Shown: in pieces, positions 1 to 11,590 of the stretch
Numbering within the stretch: the first letter of the stretch is position 1
Layout: the number at the start of each line of letters is the position of its first letter
From: Acanthaster planci
Taxonomy: Eukaryota > Echinodermata > Asteroidea > Valvatida > Acanthasteridae
DNA: 64,000 bases
Reading direction: 5' to 3'
Assembly: GCF_001949145.1 (NCBI RefSeq)
Contig: NW_019091409.1
Span: 281,200-345,199 of the forward strand
Position numbers and translations under genes: made by a program
The notes under the pieces: model-generated
The model's input: the letters and a program-made list of their open reading frames with translations, nothing else
Told to the model about the DNA's origin: nothing
The model's database searches: none

Positions 1-198
1 TTTTACATACTATTCAACTTGGCACAGATATGTCGTAGCTTTTATCTAATACTGACAATTTCAAATATCCGGCCGTGATAATGAAAATTATCACACCCTT
101 TTTTGAACGCACACCCTTTTTTGAATTTAGATTACAACGAGATTGTTGAGGGGTACCATTTTATAAGCGTTGAATGTTTGAGTGGTCCTTGTCCGCAG

Positions 199-387
199 GT
201 GTCTATTCCAGGACTTAACGACAGCAAGCTGATAGGTGTGAGTGTATACAATGTGGTCATCCTGTGTGTGATCGGTGCCGCGGTTAGCACCGTCATCAAC
301 AGTAACCCGGAAGCCCTCTTCGTCTTTGTCTCTTGTATCATTCTCTTCTGCACCAGCATCACGCTGATCGTAGTCTTTGTCCCCAAG
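199..387 (+). CDS. Paralogue A exon: TM6, e3 loop and TM7
   Basis: Acceptor gtccgcag, donor AAG|gtaagt, phase 0 at both ends, 63 codons. Contains [18 protein letters not shown] (i3 and TM6), then a second hydrophobic helix ending VVFVPK, the usual TM7 end of GABA-B receptors. Confidence 0.92.
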
Positions 388-2666
388 GTAAGTTGATCAG
401 CAGATAGGCGACAGGTGGCCAGGGGTGCNNNNNNNNNNNNNNNNNNNNNNNNNNNNNNNNNNNNNNNNNNNNNNNNNNNNNNNNNNNNNNNNNNNNNNNN
501 NNNNNNNNNNNNNNNNNNNNNNNNNNNNNNNNNNNNNNNNNNNNNNNNNNNNNNNNNNNNNNNNNNNNNNNNNNNNNNNNNNNNNNNNNNNNNNNNNNNN
601 NNNNNNNNNNNNNNNNNNNNNNNNNNNNNNNNNNNNNNNNNNNNNNNNNNNNNNNNAAAGGCAATTAGGGGCTTAAAAATGGTACAATTGGGTAAATACA
701 GAAGTGTACACATGTAAACGCTTCACACTGAAGAGTTCACATGAGCCAAAATTGGGAAGCTAATGCTTTTGAAAGGCTGGGCACCGTGTGGATGTGGACA
801 TGCTTTGCTGTCCATTTGCTAAGATTTTTATTCATCAGGTTCAGAACTGAGGTGGACTTCTTGGTTGTTTTGAAGTTACTATGAGGATTTTTATCTGTCT
901 TGTAAGGATAATAGGAAACATAAGTGTCAGCACTAAAGATTATCGAAACAAACTTTGGTATGCATGTTTTGTATTTTTTCGATTGCACTGTATTTGAAAA
1001 GGAATAACTTGTGATGTCCACCTCCACAGTTTGAAGCCCGTATTTGATATTGAGATCAGTGACATCATTTTCATCCAGTTTTCAGGAGCATGATATACCG
1101 AAAATGGATACCGTGCACGATATGGGGCCAATGGGTACCCCCCCACATGTCCAATCCTTATACACACCCTAGACTATTGTTACCTAACACATCCCCCTAG
1201 ATGTCTGTAAAGAATTCCTGAGATTCCGATCAAACAATGACCAACACAAAGGAAGGGGGTGCTCTCCGCCCCATATCTTGCATCAAATGGGAACAGGTGG
1301 AAACTGACCGATAGAATCTAGTACTAACACTGTGCCATTTTTGTCCACTGCGATTCGGTACAGATTATCGCAGTAGTGAAGTACCCCGACGGTGACCCAA
1401 CTCAACCGGCCGCCCGGACGCGAACAAATAACGCCAGTGAGACGTCCAGCACGAACACGAGTGTGACGACCGAGAACAAGCAACTCAAAGCCAGAATTCA
1501 AGAGGTATGCCCCCTTGGTATCCCGTATGAGAAACCTGCCTAGTTGAAGAAAGCACTGCAGTAGCAATTCGAGCGTAAAGGTCATAATTTGACATTGCTG
1601 ATACCGTTCTCGTTTTGGACTATCATCAAGCAAATCCCATGGATTCTAAGCTGCATGTAGTGTGTCGTTGCTTCCTAAGTTATGGTAAAATTGAATTATG
1701 GGAAAGACTCTCACATTGCTTGGATACAAAAGTATGACCTTCAAAACTACAAAACATAGATATAAAACTAGCATTAATCCCGCAATGAGTCACACATACA
1801 TTGTAGTAGAAAATCTCGGCAGGAACACTGCCAACCACACTGAAAATCAGCCTTCATGATTTTTGATGCATTTAACCAGTAACCTTGAGCATAAAGTGTC
1901 GGACCTGTACATGTACTACTTAAAATTATAGCTTTTAAAACAGGCAAGTTTGGGATTAACTAGCATAAAGCACCTTCTTGTGGTAGTCGCTGCGCAATAT
2001 TTAAATATTTCATTTCTAAATTGCCATTTCTATACAAAATATTCAACAGCACTGTACAAGGCTACACAATATTTATAAAGAAATAAGTATAATTGAATAT
2101 TGAAATTTACCGAAGCAACAGAATTACAGAAAATACAAGTATCAAAAATGTATTTAAACACTGATAACATTAGGAAGCGACAAGATTACACAGAAAATAA
2201 ACTGACCGCACTAAAATACAAATTAACATGGCTCATTAATTAATCGTAAAGCTGGTTAAAAACAACCAAACGACATTATCATGATTCCCGGTCAACCAAC
2301 ACTGGAAGGAAAAGAAGTTGGCCAAAAATTCAGAAATTGCAAATGCCCCAAAAGACGCGGTCCGGAATAACGATGGAGCGAATGACTATTATGATACCTC
2401 AGGTAAATTTTGACACTTTAATCAGTCTTGCCTACAATCCCCCCCCCCAGCTGGAGAACCGGATCAAAGAAGCACAGGGCCACAGTCAGTCCAGCATGCA
2501 TCCTGGGGCCGCTGAGGGCTGTGGGTGCTGGTCCTGCGGTCTGGTCTGTGGTTTTTCTGCTTCCAGAGAGAAAGACTACGGTGCTGATGAGGCCGTCCCC
2601 GCAGAGATTCACTCCCAACCCGTTGACATGGAAGAACCTGCCGGTGTGAGCACAGCGGCTGTCTAG
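199..2666 (+). CDS. GABA-B-like class C GPCR, paralogue A, 3' end (last three coding exons: 199-387, 1364-1504, 2451-2666)
   Basis: Partial gene entering from the left edge. Three exons join in phase 0: TM6/TM7 (63 residues), a cytoplasmic linker plus start of a coiled coil (47 residues), and a tail (71 residues, TAG stop). The order and phases match the last three exons of the complete paralogue at 48345-50093, and the TM exon has the same length (189 bp). The i3 segment reads SIPGLNDSK, close to the GB2 form of vertebrate GABA-B receptors, the subunit that couples to G protein. The coiled coil crosses the last junction ([12 protein letters not shown] then LENRIKEAQ), as expected for a dimerising GABA-B tail. 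Family membership is seen directly; ligand and partner are unknown. The rest of the gene lies outside the window. Confidence 0.88.
429..656. other. Assembly gap (228 N)
   Basis: A run of N lies in the intron after the TM6/TM7 exon of paralogue A. No expected exon is missing because of it: the following coiled-coil exon is found at 1364. Confidence 0.99.
1120..1282. repeat. Dispersed repeat copy
   Basis: C-rich head (acccccccacatgtccaatcc), then a body with 'cctgagattcc' and 'gatcaaacaatgaccaacac'. Related copies occur at about 3690-3800 (inverted), 42393-42560 and in the cluster 43330-44035. No coding content. Confidence 0.6.
1364..1504 (+). CDS. Paralogue A exon: cytoplasmic linker and start of coiled coil
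   Basis: Acceptor ggtacag|ATTATCGCAG, donor CAAGAG|gtatgc, phase 0, 47 codons. The start [12 protein letters not shown] aligns with VIAVHKNPMEDP of the complete paralogue. A Ser/Thr/Asn-rich linker follows, and the end [13 protein letters not shown] is a heptad-like coiled-coil start. Confidence 0.88.
2451..2666 (+). CDS. Paralogue A last exon: end of coiled coil and Cys-rich tail
   Basis: Acceptor is a run of C followed by AG; phase 0; 71 codons and TAG. Begins LENRIKEAQ, continuing the coiled coil, then carries the cluster [11 protein letters not shown] and an acidic tail ending STAAV. The cluster is shared with the other paralogue (MWCCGLICGC), suggesting a selected membrane-anchoring or palmitoylation-type segment (inference). 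Confidence 0.88.
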   Translation: MENRIKEAQGHSQSSMHPGAAEGCGCWSCGLVCGFSASREKDYGADEAVPAEIHSQPVDMEEPAGVSTAAV

Positions 2667-5600
2667 CACCCAAAGGCAGTGGATTTTATCAGGGCAACTA
2701 CAGTGCAAGAACGGGTCAAACTAGCTGAAGAGAACAACCTGATGTCTGTACAGTAGAGTTTTAACTTCAAATCTATTTTTAGTGTATTTGATTTGTTTCG
2801 TCACATTTCGTGTAATGGCACGTACCGTTTTATCTTTGTCAAAATTTTCCAGTTAAGCGCAGAAAATGCCGTCACAGCGGAAAAAAATGCCGATAACATT
2901 ATTAATATTAAAATTCTGTTTGGGTTCACAAAGAAAATGACCGGTTGATCATGTCAAAATTAATGTCGTTGGGTAAAGACAAATACAGGCTTCAATCGCA
3001 AAATATTAAGTCTGTGTTTGTACCTGTAGACGGTCACATCAGTTAGAATGAACGACGCAAGACCTAAACGCTGTGTGAAGCTTGTGCCGATCGACTCTTA
3101 AAGTTGTGTAAACGATTTACAGTAATCTATATCCTTATTTACTCATATGACAAATACATGTAATGCAAAGCTTTGACGATATGAAGAATTGTACGATTAA
3201 TCACAAATATAAATTTGACTAAATGTGAATTCTCAGCAGGAAAACATTTGGTGATTTCAAAAGTACTGTCCTGTGTGTGCACTTAATTTAAAAGCAACAC
3301 AATTTGTGAAATAACAGTTTTCATCTAAACAATGGATATTACTTATTCTGTTCAGGATTTGCACAAAAACAGTATTATATATAAAAATTAAGGTCATATA
3401 GTGCACATATCTCGACTAGCCTCCGTCCAATCTGTGATTGTTGTTTATTTTGTAAACGTAATTTGCAAATTGTGCATTTTGGGGTTTGGTTGCAAAAGAG
3501 TTATTGCTTCCAAATTGTGCCTCTATAAAGTTATACATACCGTTAAGCCTCAGACATATTTTTCCAGACTTCAAAGATGAGCTTTTTATAAAAAAATGAT
3601 GGACCGTCAACATAAGGGGACTAGGTTCTGAGTAACCCACTGGGAAGGAGTACACACCGGTATCAAGCAAACTATGGAACAGAGAGACCCCCCCCCCGCC
3701 TTTGTGTTGGTCATTGTTATACTGGTATCTCAGGAATTCTTTTCAGAAATCTAGGGGGATGTGTTGAGTGACAATAGGCTGGAGTGTGTATAGGGATTGG
3801 ACTTGTATAAAGGAGCAAGTCAACGTTTCACTTGTTGCAGCTTTGTTTAAATAGCGCCCTCAACCCGATAATAATTGGCAAACGTAGCCACGTAGAACAC
3901 TGCGCAATAATTCGTAAACAAAACAGGGTAGTTCACTGGTATATTGATGGTGGGTTTGAAAGATGAAAATGTAAATGGGATTGCAATATGTTGTGTTGAA
4001 GTACTATATTAATAAAAAAATTGTGTAAGAAATGTATTTTTCGTCTTTCAAAATGTCTTGCCTGGTGAAACATCGTCCGTGTTTTAAAGGAGCTTTTGAA
4101 AGAAACACGTGTTTGAATATTTTAATCAGTTGATTTATTGGGAATGGCTGAAGTTCACCGGATATGTGTGTTGAAATAACACTAGGTGTGGTCTTGCAAA
4201 TGATATTTCTCGTGCGTTTCTGTAAGGAATTTCATTAATAAATGAATTTGTTTATCACGTCTCCTGATGTGAATAAAATCTATTCTGTTTTATAACCTTG
4301 TGAACTTTCAACCGTTTTTTTCACAAAAATTCACAATATATAGTTATGATATCGCCGAAAGTGAAAGATATAACACGCACGCAAGAATATATTTCAAAGA
4401 AAGGCTGACTTGTAAAGATTCTTTTAATTTAAAATTCTGTGTTTTACAGAACAGTTTACTTACAATTTAAGATAAAAGAAGCAAAACACTACTGATTAAA
4501 ACAGAAATACGAAAAAAGAGCAAATGTAGACTTCAGATCGGTTCTTGCTTGCTACATTTCGAGCTTTAGTTTTGGCCAAAGTCCCTAATCGAAGATCTGT
4601 GAGCCAAGTCTTCAATTACGTTTCACAGTCATACCAGAGTACCAAAACACCCGTTTGAGTCGTCAACAGTCTGGAGAAATCAGAGCAAAGACCCTTTGGA
4701 AAAGTCCAAACATTTCTGCAGATTATTGTACATTATGCAATGCCAGCTCAAGTTTGCTGAAAAGAATCTTTCCACTCGGAAACTATATTCTTTCACACGA
4801 TGTTTCAGATTTGTCAAACAAAAGGCAAGAATTAAGTGCACAGACGCAGTAGGACAGGACATCAGACGACTGGAGTTCTACACCGAACTCGGAAGTCTAT
4901 AGCAAGACACTTCAATTTCGTTTCATGGGTAGGAGATTCTCTTTATGAAGACGGCTACCTCCGTGTACATCGGTTTTACGGCACATCGTGGCCCCGCTCA
5001 ACGTCAAGGTGAAATTTATGCTGGCTTGCTTTAATTTGCTTACGTCACTGGCTACTTTAGTGTTTACTGATGCAGACTTTGTAAAAGTTGCATTTTGTGT
5101 TGTCTGGGAAATCTAATCGCTCATTCTCTGTGAGGAATGCGCGATGTCAACAACGTTTAGAGTATTACATGTGGGCTTCGCTTTACAAACAAGCATCAGG
5201 AATATAGAACAGAAACTTTACTGGCGATTGCAGTTAGATTTATTTTTGCTGCGTCGTAAAACTACTTACATTTACTTCACTATACATGAAAATAAGGAGA
5301 TGTGTCTAAACCATATAGCCTACATGGGTTAAATTCAAACACCGTTAAAAGTAGGTGGTCCTACCCGAACAAATATATCATGTTAATACTAATAAGTGAA
5401 AGCAAATATTCATTTTGTCTTATCGTAAAATTCTTAATATTCTGTAATAAGAGTTCCTCAAGGCCAAATCTAATACATAAAGCCATATAGGTACCAGCAT
5501 AATTACTGTGGCAATCACGCAGTGCATGACCTCTTTTGGTTGCAATATAATGGGGCCATAATGCCAGACGTGCGTTTGGTCAAGTAGCCCGATTAAAGTA

Positions 5601-5700
5601 GCGTTGTACGGTATTACTGGTCAAGGCATAACAGTCTTTTATGTTTGCCGTCAATGACGGAAGAAAACCCAATAGAGTCTGCCATAATTGAATATTTACC
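2667..5700. other. Intergenic, no gene seen
   Basis: AT-rich spacer between the stop of paralogue A and the upstream alternative first exon. It contains an inverted copy of a dispersed repeat at about 3690-3800. I see no credible exon in it. Confidence 0.6.
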
Positions 5701-6018
5701 ATGGGTGCCGCTAGTGTCTATGCAGCTTTTATTTTTATCTATGGTCCAGTCACTTATTTGATGAGGGTGAACTCACAGACCACCTTTTATCCTCCGGATG
5801 TTACCAACGACTTTGGGAGTGCGGTCACGACGGACCCAAACGGGCCTGCGGCTACCATGCTTCGGCCCCTGTACATCGGCGGGCTCTTTGCCCTGCCTGG
5901 TGGTGGCTTGGATGCCAGCGGCGCGCTGTTGGGTGTGGAGATGGCGCTGGAACATATCAACAATCGCTCTGATATCTTGGCAGGATACGAGCTTCGAATG
6001 GTGTGGAACGACTCCAAG
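5701..6018 (+). CDS. Alternative or duplicate first coding exon (1B) of the GABA-B-like receptor
   Basis: ATG in a good context (ttaccATGg). It encodes a hydrophobic leader of about 25 residues, a variable linker, and the first strand and helix of a GABA-B Venus flytrap: PLYIGGLFALPGGG, then GVEMALEHINNRSDILAGYE, then VWNDSK|gtaagg. Length is 318 bp, ending in phase 0, identical to exon 1C at 14440. Both would splice in frame to the exon at 24043, which starts CDAG, the expected next residues. No separate exons 2 onward are seen between 6019 and 14439, so this is either an alternative promoter/first exon or a duplicate that lost its gene. Confidence 0.82.
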
Positions 6019-6888
6019 GTAAGGCCGCCCCGTACCCACATCCTTCGGCTCTCAGTGAAAGTGAAGTTGCGACTCACTAGTTGAAACTTGTCTTTAAGTG
6101 TTTCTAGGACCACAAAGTTATGGCAATTTGGTATGTGACGATATAACAGTTTGATGAGTGGCATGCAGTATGTTAAGGGACTGTAAATTTGGGGACCCTG
6201 TTCCTATGACAGAAGGGAGAGCTACATTTTTACTTTTGAATTCACCTGAAGAGAGTATTAATTGCCTTGTTTCTTGGGGGGAAGGACTTACCAGTTTTGC
6301 AAAATTGGGGGGTCCCCAACTATATACAATCCCCGTATACTAATCACAAAATAACATTGCATATTTGTATATAGCTAACAATCATAAACGATGCTCTGAT
6401 GCTCGTAGCGCTGTTAACACAACTACAGATACATCGAAGAAAGCGATCATAATGGAAAGCCAAATGAACAAACAAAAGCAGTACAATACAATAGCATTAT
6501 TAAGCGTTAAGGAAGTATGAACATGTAAGTTTTCAGTTGAGCTGTGAATTTATCTTGGGAGTTCAAGTTCAGATTGTAGGGCCAAATTATGGAAAAATGC
6601 ACGATCAGCAGAGGAGTGTCTGGTTGTATCTGAAGGGTGCGTGTGCGCGTGCGTATTAGAAGATCGAAAGCGTCACAATCATTGAGCTATATACATGTAT
6701 ATAAAAACTAGAGCACTAATTTCTCATTCTCCTCTTGAAGAAAATTTGACGCTGTTGTGGGCGCAGACATTTTGAACCCATGTGCGTGCTTGTAGAACAT
6801 TTGAAATTGGATAGAATGAATATCGAAATACGTACTCTAAATGCAACGCACATCAGGTACCGCTCAACTCTGATTTCAAAAGTCAAGG

Positions 6889-6927
6889 CCATAGAGATCA
6901 TAAGTAGCTCTACTATGATCTCTATGG
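6889..6927. repeat. Short hairpin
   Basis: A 14-bp perfect inverted repeat, ccatagagatcata and tatgatctctatgg, with an 11-base loop. No function assigned. Confidence 0.7.
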
Positions 6928-8995
6928 TCACGGCAGCGCTGCAGCACACACACCCACGCACTTGCGTTGTTTACAAAACGCAAATGCAAAATGAAACGTT
7001 CATTTAGTGATTATGCGTTAGTTTTTTGCAGATTGGTTTTCAGGACGTTTCGTTTTAGAATGCAGGCGCATGCAATTAGCAGAACAAAAGCCTTGCAAAA
7101 GTTCGACTTTTCTGTAGGTTTGTGCACAAACATGGATGCGCACAGCAGACATCACTTTGTACATGAGCCAGCGTTTTAGTTTTTATATAGCTCTATGTTC
7201 GCAACGGACCTTTGCCATGAAATAATGCCAATTAAACAGGCGCGTGCACGCTACTTCCACTTGTTGACAAGCGCGGCCGTCAACACTGTCGCGGGCAGTG
7301 TAGGAAAGCTGCTTGCGGGCTGAAGCCTCAAAACCGTATTACAGCCATTGCCTGATACGTCATGACGCTTTAAAAATAAACTTTTCCGTGTCCTGAGGTT
7401 GGAAAGTAACAACCTTGTCTTTAAGTTTGGCACTCATGTTAAACGATATTAGTACAGAAACGGGTCGTAGTTGCTCGCGCAAGGAGATTAATGTTACTGG
7501 TACGTCATAGATAATAAACATTGTATAGCGCCGCACAGCGGTCTTTGATAGAGAATAGAGCCTAAAAGTAAACGGTCACGTAGCGAGCTTCCGGAACGCG
7601 CGCGATGTCTACCTATGGGGATTTTACATTGGGCCGTCCTACCACGTTCAATAATTTTTGGTAGAATAATTCCTAACTTAAACCACCCCATGAAACACTC
7701 GTGTTGGAATTTTAACTTTATCTTCCTCAACTAATATGTGGGAAAAGTTACCTGGAGATGGGTAAAAAACGAACTCCATCGAGATTGCCTGTATGTATGA
7801 CGTCAGCAAGAGTCCACAGTTTTTTCGCGTTCGCGTAAAACGTGCGACTACTAAACCTGTCTAGTAATGGAGATGACATGCGCACTTGGGTACTATTAGT
7901 TACCACGCGAGCGCGAGTGGAACACGGAATCGTTTGTGGCCCAACTTCGACTCCATAAGCTGCATGCGTGCTCTTTTACTAGCCCCTGGTCGTGCAAAAT
8001 ACGAAAATATAACACTGACTGGCTATTCAGAACGTCGTACTGTCAAACTGTATAATCAACATAACATATCTTCTGCGAATTTCGTAAACTTTAATGTGGA
8101 AGTAGTGCGGGTACCAGTGAGTACAAGTTCACGTCATGTAATCTGGATAGCAGTCCATGCATTATCTTATACGGTACGGGGAGGGGAACGATATTATGTT
8201 ATACTAGACCGGTTCCTGTCCCATACGTAGTCTCCAGAAGTCTTACAGGCGTCCTACGAACGGAGGGACCAGTAGCGCTCAATGCACGAATCAAGCAGGA
8301 GCTGATAACATATTTTGCTTTTCTTTCTACGTTACCGAAAGAGCTTCACCATAATTGTTCAGTTATCTAGAATTTAACACAATAACCAATGATTTGAAAT
8401 AAGTTGCTGCAAAATGATTTATTGATGCCAATCGTTGACAAATAAATTAACACACTGTGATCAACAGAGACTTAGCAATGATAGTTATCTGTGGTTTTGC
8501 GTCTTTGCTGAAACGTGTTTCATGCAAAAGCATAGATACTGACCTGACACAACCTTAAATATTCAGCATCCGAACTGACAGGGCTAACAGCACAGGTTAA
8601 ACCACAGCTGGCTACAGGACCCAATATAATGTCAATGAAAGAAACATTGTCTAAATAATGAAATAATCTGTTATCAGTTAAAACTGACTTTTTCATCCCA
8701 GAAAATAGTTGTTAAATGTAAATCTTTAGACAATTTGTGAATTCAAGTTTTTAAATCTGATTAATAAGTGTCTGTGGTAAAAACGGCAGTAAGTTAGTTT
8801 AGCTACTCTCACTTTGAAAAGATTCTCGCACTTTTGAATGCCACATGTAAGTTTTCAATAAATTTATTCAGTATATGAATGAATTTCAGACGATTTTTCC
8901 TGTGAGTGTTGTTAAGAATCTGTTTAATTTCAGTAATGTATAGTTTTGTGAAGGTTATGCAAATTAAAACGGCCAATCGCTCGCGATTGGCATAT

Positions 8996-10350
8996 TTACC
9001 TAGCTGAACCTATGTTCCATGAGCTTTTATTTGCTCCCGCGCCGTGGTCCGACGCATTCTTGACCAGTGGAATCATCATCATCATCATCATTCTGCACAT
9101 GACATGACCACCAAGAGGGTCGTAGTGACCCCAGATACCCCTGTCAAGAGCAAGGGACCAGTACTCATTTGGAGACACCTGCACAGCGTCGTCGGCAACC
9201 TGCTTAAGCCAAGTGAGACGAAGACAGCCACAGGGTTCCCTACAGATGGCAGGTCGTTGACCAAGACGGAATTGGACACCTGCGTCGAGGGCAAAACGAG
9301 CAGAAGCTGGGGCTTGGAGGCGCCGGACACGACCAAACAAAGTGTGTCCCCTCCCTACAAACTCCGAAACGATGTTACATTACGATGGTGGCATTTGAAC
9401 TGAAGTCAAACTACGGACGTCAGGTATACGACGCTGGCACTGCATATGGAATCTCTTTGATCTCGTCTTGTCAGTGTCCAGGTCTCGGACCCACAGAGGG
9501 GGGCAGAAAGCACACAAGCTCGATAAACCTTAGCTTTACGGGGAGGCTGGTTCTTGCTTCTCCAAAGCAGCAATGCCAATTCTGCGTAGGACATCGGTAC
9601 TGCACAGACCTGAGGTGGTGATAGTGTTTACGAGGTAGCAGAAGGACTCAACAGGATCTACGACATTGGGCCAAGGGAAACTGGGGCAGGTGAAGGTACA
9701 CCTAGGGATTGAACCCTGGTCTTTGCCCAAAAGGGTTTAAGGCCTATGTATAGGTTCCCGTTCAAAGGTTGCAAGATGTTCCCTCCATCTGTCTGAGTTG
9801 TCAATAAACAGCGTAGCATCATCAGAATATAGGAGGTCGGTAAACATATGGTCCCCTACATCGATCCCAGCGATGGCTCACACTGCGACAGAATGGTGTC
9901 CATGGCGGCGCAGAATAGAGTGGGGGCTACCACACAACCCTGCCAGGCTCCTGAGGAGGTTGAGAAGAATGGGGATAAGTCATTGCCTATCCTGACATTG
10001 GCTTTGGTGTTGGAGTGCACATTTTCTACCGGACTTAAAAGTGTTGGAATTTCGTACCTTGGCGGATTCTGAGCTTTAAGCTTTCTGGGGGTGGACAAGC
10101 ACGGATATTTGCTCCTTGCTTGGGCCACGATGTCATGCACTGGACGATCCTTTCGTTGCCGTGCCGCCAGGGCAAGATCAGGTTCCATCACCGCCAGCTG
10201 TGGTCTCCCGTCTTCGTCATGTTGTTCTCACCGGTACCTTGCCCTTCCATTATAAGTCGTCTGTCGAGTGCTAGACCTCGCCCACTGGTAATTATCGTCC
10301 AACTCCCGTTTAGCCGAACATTTGTGCACAAACAATGCGCGATGTCCTAT
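8996..10350 (-). mobile_element. Decayed non-LTR retrotransposon (LINE) fragment
   Basis: Minus-strand reading gives LINE reverse-transcriptase pieces in shifted frames. At about 9870-9950: a motif like GAWQGCVVAPTLF, the RQGCxLxPxLF block. At 9540-9690: VESFCYL followed by DVLRRIGIA. At 9440-9560: VYRACVLSAPLCGSETWTL. At 9050-9260: LTWLKQVADDAV and EYWSLALDRGIW, typical of the C-terminal end of LINE ORFs. A (GAT)n run at about 9070 resembles a simple-repeat 3' tail. Stops and frame changes show it is dead. Confidence 0.75.
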
Positions 10351-10719
10351 ATCCAGTCTTTATAATGGAGATCAATGGTCGTAACCACGTCTACGGTCGT
10401 GACACCCACAGCCACAACAGGCCGGCGTGCGAACATCACGTAATATGCTACGCACGGGGAAATGAATCTGGCTGCAGAATTTGTTGTTTCAATGTCTCTC
10501 TCTCTCTTAGAGAAGAACAAACGGTTCTGTACCCTTAGCCATTCGGCAGTCAACAGACTAGCAAACAGCAAGAAGTATACGAATACGAGAAGGGCAGTAG
10601 GAGAAAAGCAGGAGTAATAGTAGTTATTGTAGTGTAAATAATATACAAAAATTACAAAGAAGCAGAACGTTTTTTTCTATAAGGATGTCCTACACCAGAC
10701 TATGTATATGCAGTGTTAA

Positions 10720-11300
10720 TGGAAAACTCAAAGTCTTCCATTATGGTCCTTCAGCTCAGGCCATTCAGGGTTTTCTTTCTGGAATCTTCCTGAACCCTTC
10801 ATTCAAGGCAAATGAAATGAGAACAGTTTTGCATTGTCAAAGCCAGTGAAACAAAAATCTCTTCCATCATGGCCCTTCGGAGTGTCTTCCCAGAACCCCT
10901 CTTTCACGAAAGAAGAAACAAAAGTCAGGTGCATTGGTACCAATATTTTCCTGGAAGCTTTCATTCGTCACAAAAGAACAAAAATGAGGTTAGTTGTGAA
11001 AACAAGCGTCTTCCCCAGATCCTATGACAAGTGATACAAAATTCAAGTACATTATTTGCACAATTTCTTTACGGAATCATCCAATCATGACAAAGAAAAG
11101 AAACTCCTATAACTATGAAATGAAACAAAAACTCAGGTGCATACTTAACAGGTGTTTTTCTAGACCCCTCCAATCGTGAAAAAAAACCAAAACTCAGGTG
11201 CATAATTAGTGAGTGTTTTCCGTATCTGTCAGTCATAACAAGTAATACAAAACTCAGGTGTTTTATTAACGCAATGCCTTCCCGGAATCCTTCAATCACG
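10720..11300. repeat. Degenerate tandem repeat, unit about 75 bp
   Basis: Successive units share 'acaaaactcaggtgcat', a 'ttccngaatc/acccct' block and 'tcaatcatgacaaa'. Divergence is high. The open frames that cross it have no protein-like content. Confidence 0.6.
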
Positions 11301-11362
11301 AAAACGCTTTTTTGCTTGAATAATTAGCACACGGTTGAGTTGACTTCACATAGACATTTTTC

Positions 11363-11590
11363 CTGTGATGTCACGATCGTGCTGGACCTATGGTGTGTTG
11401 TGATGGTAATGAGTGCATAGTGTTGTGATGGTAATCAAGATAAACTAGTCAAGCATGCTGCCTTTGCACGTGCGCTTGCACGTGCTTGAAGCTAGCTGCC
11501 CATATAGGTATACATGCGATCACTGTGGCCAGGGCGGTCTACACGTGGTTGTATTGTTTACAACATTTAGTCATGTGGGTGAAAAAGGCC
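11363..11590. repeat. Interspersed repeat, inverted partner at 41300-41516
   Basis: Contains 'tcacgatcgtgctggacctatggtgtgttg', a purine/pyrimidine stretch, 'gcacgtgcgcttgcacgtg' and 'cacgtggttgtattgt'. The reverse complement of this order is found at 41300-41516, so it is a dispersed family. Confidence 0.7.

Noticed and set aside
103-198. Open reading upstream of the TM6/TM7 exon of paralogue A
   Set aside because: A clear acceptor at 198 and the same exon boundary in the other paralogue show this is intron.
132-717. Several open frames across the N gap
   Set aside because: They exist only because unknown bases contain no stops.
2284-2450. Possible small exon and 50-bp mini-intron before the paralogue A tail exon
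   Set aside because: The real preceding exon is at 1364-1504 with correct homology and phase; this stretch has no acceptor and no similarity.
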